DNA of 26,599 bases from Clostridiales bacterium. Lineage in GTDB: Bacteria; Bacillota; Clostridia; Lachnospirales; Lachnospiraceae. Shown here in pieces: positions 24,825 through 26,599 of the stretch. Made by a program: the position numbers and the translations under genes. The DNA lies in assembly GCA_003343625.1 (NCBI GenBank), contig QAKV01000029.1:1-26599 (forward strand), read 5' to 3'. The notes beneath the pieces are model-generated. The model was not told the DNA's origin, searched no databases, and worked only from the letters and a program-made list of their open reading frames with translations. Numbering within the stretch: the stretch's first letter is position 1; each line of letters starts with the position of its first letter.

Positions 24825-25259
24825 TTACATGCCGAGCCCCAGGTCGGCCATTCTCTCAGCGATGCTTTCCATCGATTCTTCCTCTTCCGAAAGCCCGTCC
24901 CAACGCTCCTGGCTCCAGATCTCGATGTGTCCCGCCGCGCCCACAAAGACCACGTCCTTCGTCAGCTGGGCGAATTCCCGCAATTTCCCGGGGATCAGGA
25001 TACGGCCCTGCTTGTCCACTTCCACTTCCGCGGCTCCTGCCAGAAAATGGCGGACGAACATACGGTTATCCTTTCTGGTCAGGGGCAGCTCTTTTAGCTT
25101 TTCTTCAAAAGCGGCCCATTCGGCATTCGGATACACGAATAAGCAGCCATCCAGTCCTTTTGTCACCACGAACTGGTCGCCCAGCGCTTCGCGGTATCGG
25201 GAGGGAATGATCAGCCTGCCTTTTGTATCCAAAGTATGATTGTATTCGCCCATGAACAT
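24825..25259 (-). CDS. mraZ: transcriptional regulator MraZ
   Basis: A 144-residue DNA-binding protein with two SpoVT/AbrB-like half-domains: DTKGRLIIPSRYR (11-23) and DKQGRILIPGKLR (82-94). It assembles as a ring and binds tandem boxes at the front of the dcw cluster, as repressor in E. coli and activator in Mycoplasma. The boxes are present here in its leader (25323-25358). I chose the ATG at 25259, giving MFMGEYNHTLD as in relatives, with AGGTGA eight bases upstream. A TTG at 25265 and an ATG at 25253 are alternatives. It is the first gene of the cluster. Confidence 0.96.
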   Translation of the reverse strand: MFMGEYNHTLDTKGRLIIPSRYREALGDQFVVTKGLDGCLFVYPNAEWAAFEEKLKELPLTRKDNRMFVRHFLAGAAEVEVDKQGRILIPGKLREFAQLTKDVVFVGAAGHIEIWSQERWDGLSEEEESMESIAERMADLGLGM

Positions 25260-25322
25260 ACACAATCACCTGCCGTTCAAAGCGGCCCGGACGTATCCGG
25301 AATCCGGAAAGGGAAAAATCCT

Positions 25323-25358
25323 CCACTTTAAACCACTTCACTCCACTTTCCGCCACTT
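25323..25358 (-). promoter_or_regulatory. MraZ operator: four 10-bp-spaced AAGTGG boxes
   Basis: On the minus strand AAGTGG occurs four times with an exact 10-bp period (25358-25353, 25348-25343, 25338-25333, 25328-25323). Three of the four extend to AAAGTGG. This matches the tandem MraZ-binding boxes known upstream of mraZ. They lie in the predicted 5' UTR, just after the start point, so an autoregulatory role is likely. Confidence 0.85.
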
Positions 25359-25366
25359 TTAATATC

Positions 25367-25395
25367 ATATTAGTATAAAACAGGCGGATTGACAA
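25367..25395 (-). promoter_or_regulatory. promoter of the mraZ/dcw cluster
   Basis: On the minus strand TTGTCA (25395-25390, five of six), a 17-bp spacer and TAATAT (25372-25367, four of six), placing the start near 25360 at the upstream edge of the MraZ boxes. A nearby TATACT has no -35 at a usable distance. Confidence 0.6.
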
Positions 25396-25406
25396 GGGTT
25401 TTTCAC

Positions 25407-25468
25407 AAAAAAACGCCGGGGGGCTTCGAAACCCGGAAAATTCCTTCCGGTTCCGAAGCCGCCCGGCG
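25407..25468 (-). terminator. intrinsic terminator of ychF
   Basis: On the minus strand CGCCGGGCGGCTTCG (from 25468) pairs with CGAAGCCCCCCGGCG (to 25414), with extra pairing inside, followed by seven T residues (25413-25407). It insulates ychF from the dcw cluster. Confidence 0.93.
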
Positions 25469-25513
25469 CTTTTCGCTGCCGTTTTGCGACGCTCTATTCC
25501 TTCCTGTATCAGC

Positions 25514-26599
25514 TTATACGTTAAACCTGAACAAAATCACATCTCCGTCCTGCACCACGTAGTCCTTGCCCTCCATTCTGACGAGGCCCTTTTCCCGCGC
25601 GGCCGCCAGGGATCCCTGATCCAGCAGATCCTTATAGTTCACCACTTCCGCCTTTATGAATCCCCTCTCGAAATCCGAATGGATCTTGCCTGCGGCCTGC
25701 GGGGCCTTCGTTCCCTGGCGGATCGTCCACGCCCGCGTCTCGTCCTCTCCGGAAGTCAGAAAACTCATCAGTCCCAAAAGATGATAGCTGGCGCGGATCA
25801 GCTTTTCCAGGCCGGACTCCTTTAAGCCCAGATCATCCAGAAACATCTGTTTTTCCTCATCGTCCAGCTCGGAAATCTCCTCCTCGATCTGGGCGCAGAT
25901 GACGAATACCTCGCTGCCGGATTCCTCCGCATATTCTCGAACTGCTGCCACGCCTGCATTGTTCGCCCCATCGTCCGCAAGATCCCCTTCGCCTACGTTT
26001 GCCGCGTAGATCACGGGTTTTGCGGTCAGAAGATTCAGCGCCGCAAACCAGGCCTCTTCGTCTTCATCCAGGGTTTCAAAACCGATGGCCAGCTTGCCGT
26101 CCTCCAGCCGTCCCTTCACCCGATTGAGCATTTCCAGCTCTTTGCCCTGGGCCTTGTCCATCCGCGCCCCTTTCGCCACTTTGGCGATCCTGCGCTCCAA
26201 GATTTCCAGGTCTGAAAAGATCAGTTCCAGGTTGATAGTCTCGATGTCCCGCAGCGGATTGACGCTGCCGTCCACATGGATCACGTTGGAATCCTCAAAA
26301 CAGCGCACCACGTGGACAATGGCATCCACTTCCCGAATATTGCTCAAAAACTGGTTGCCGAGCCCTTCCCCTTTGGAAGCGCCCTTCACCAGGCCGGCGA
26401 TGTCCACGAATTCGATCACCGCCGGGGTTACCTTTTTGGAATGGTACAGGTCTCCCAAAAGCTTCAGCCGCTCATCCGGCACAGCGACCACACCCACGTT
26501 AGGATCGATGGTGCAGAAAGGATAGTTGGCGGACTCCGCCCCCGCCTTCGTCAGGGAGTTAAACAATGTGCTTTTGCCCACGTTTGGCAGACCCACGAT
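25514..26599 (-). CDS. ychF: redox-regulated ATPase YchF (Obg family), 5' end cut by window edge
   Basis: A ribosome-associated P-loop NTPase of the Obg/HflX group that prefers ATP. The visible part reads IVGLPNVGKSTLFNSL from the window edge; family members usually begin MKLGIVGLPN, so only about four residues are missing. The GTG at 26596 is an internal Val codon, not the start. DPNVGVVAVPD, DIAGLVKGASKGEGLGNQFL and the NVGE nucleotide specificity motif follow. The C-terminal TGS domain ends KDYVVQDGDVILFRF, the typical YchF terminus. It has its own terminator and is not part of the dcw cluster. Confidence 0.96.
   Translation of the reverse strand: MVGLPNVGKSTLFNSLTKAGAESANYPFCTIDPNVGVVAVPDERLKLLGDLYHSKKVTPAVIEFVDIAGLVKGASKGEGLGNQFLSNIREVDAIVHVVRCFEDSNVIHVDGSVNPLRDIETINLELIFSDLEILERRIAKVAKGARMDKAQGKELEMLNRVKGRLEDGKLAIGFETLDEDEEAWFAALNLLTAKPVIYAANVGEGDLADDGANNAGVAAVREYAEESGSEVFVICAQIEEEISELDDEEKQMFLDDLGLKESGLEKLIRASYHLLGLMSFLTSGEDETRAWTIRQGTKAPQAAGKIHSDFERGFIKAEVVNYKDLLDQGSLAAAREKGLVRMEGKDYVVQDGDVILFRFNV

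Noticed and set aside
23676..25097. Plus-strand open frame of 473 codons
   Set aside because: Antisense shadow of rsmH and mraZ, which have clear family motifs.
25323..25358. Short regularly spaced repeats as a CRISPR-like array
   Set aside because: Six-base repeats with 4-bp gaps are far too short; they fit MraZ boxes.

Overview
This is an ordinary-looking chromosomal segment from a spore-forming, low-GC-phylum anaerobe, most likely a Clostridia member of the Lachnospiraceae type. Three things suggest this: the 16S rRNA 5' end reads like a Clostridium cluster XIVa sequence, the genome carries spoIIGA/sigE/sigG directly after the division cluster, and the cell-wall gene order is clostridial. 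Nearly all genes lie on the minus strand, so the biological reading order runs from high to low coordinates. I see no mobile element, CRISPR array, tRNA or phage gene.

From the right edge: the 3' part of ychF (25514-26599, cut by the window edge) ends at a strong intrinsic terminator. A promoter with four 10-bp-spaced MraZ boxes then opens the division and cell-wall (dcw) cluster: mraZ, rsmH, an ftsL-like gene, a large class B PBP with an acidic tail, a SpoVD-type PBP, mraY, murD, ftsW/spoVE, murA, ftsQ/divIB and ftsZ (25259 down to 12141). A terminator-like hairpin that also buries the Shine-Dalgarno of the second PBP gene splits the two PBP genes. ftsZ ends at another clear terminator. murE, murF, murG, murB and ftsA are not in this stretch.

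Next comes the mother-cell sigma locus spoIIGA-sigE, whose promoter resembles the Spo0A-activated spoIIG promoter of Bacillus subtilis: TTGACA and TATAAT separated by 22 bp, with 0A-like boxes. sigG follows but is inverted (plus strand), convergent with sigE and divergent from ylmC. nrdR follows ylmC with a near-consensus sigma-A promoter.

The left third is a five-gene peptide/nickel-family ABC importer (binding protein, two permeases, two ATPases; 8434 down to 3509). It runs with tight spacing into yqeG, aroE and a fused shikimate kinase / type II 3-dehydroquinate dehydratase gene, so three consecutive shikimate-pathway activities lie on two adjacent polypeptides. The left edge is the 5' end of a 16S rRNA gene on the same strand, preceded by two good and one weaker tandem promoter, each with a 17-bp spacer.

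The window holds no evidently new system. The most informative observations are regulatory and architectural: the hairpin over the spoVD ribosome-binding site, the 22-bp-spacer spoIIG promoter, the inverted sigG, the aroK-aroQ fusion, the run of TTG starts in murA-ftsQ-ftsZ, and the 127-residue acidic PBP tail.
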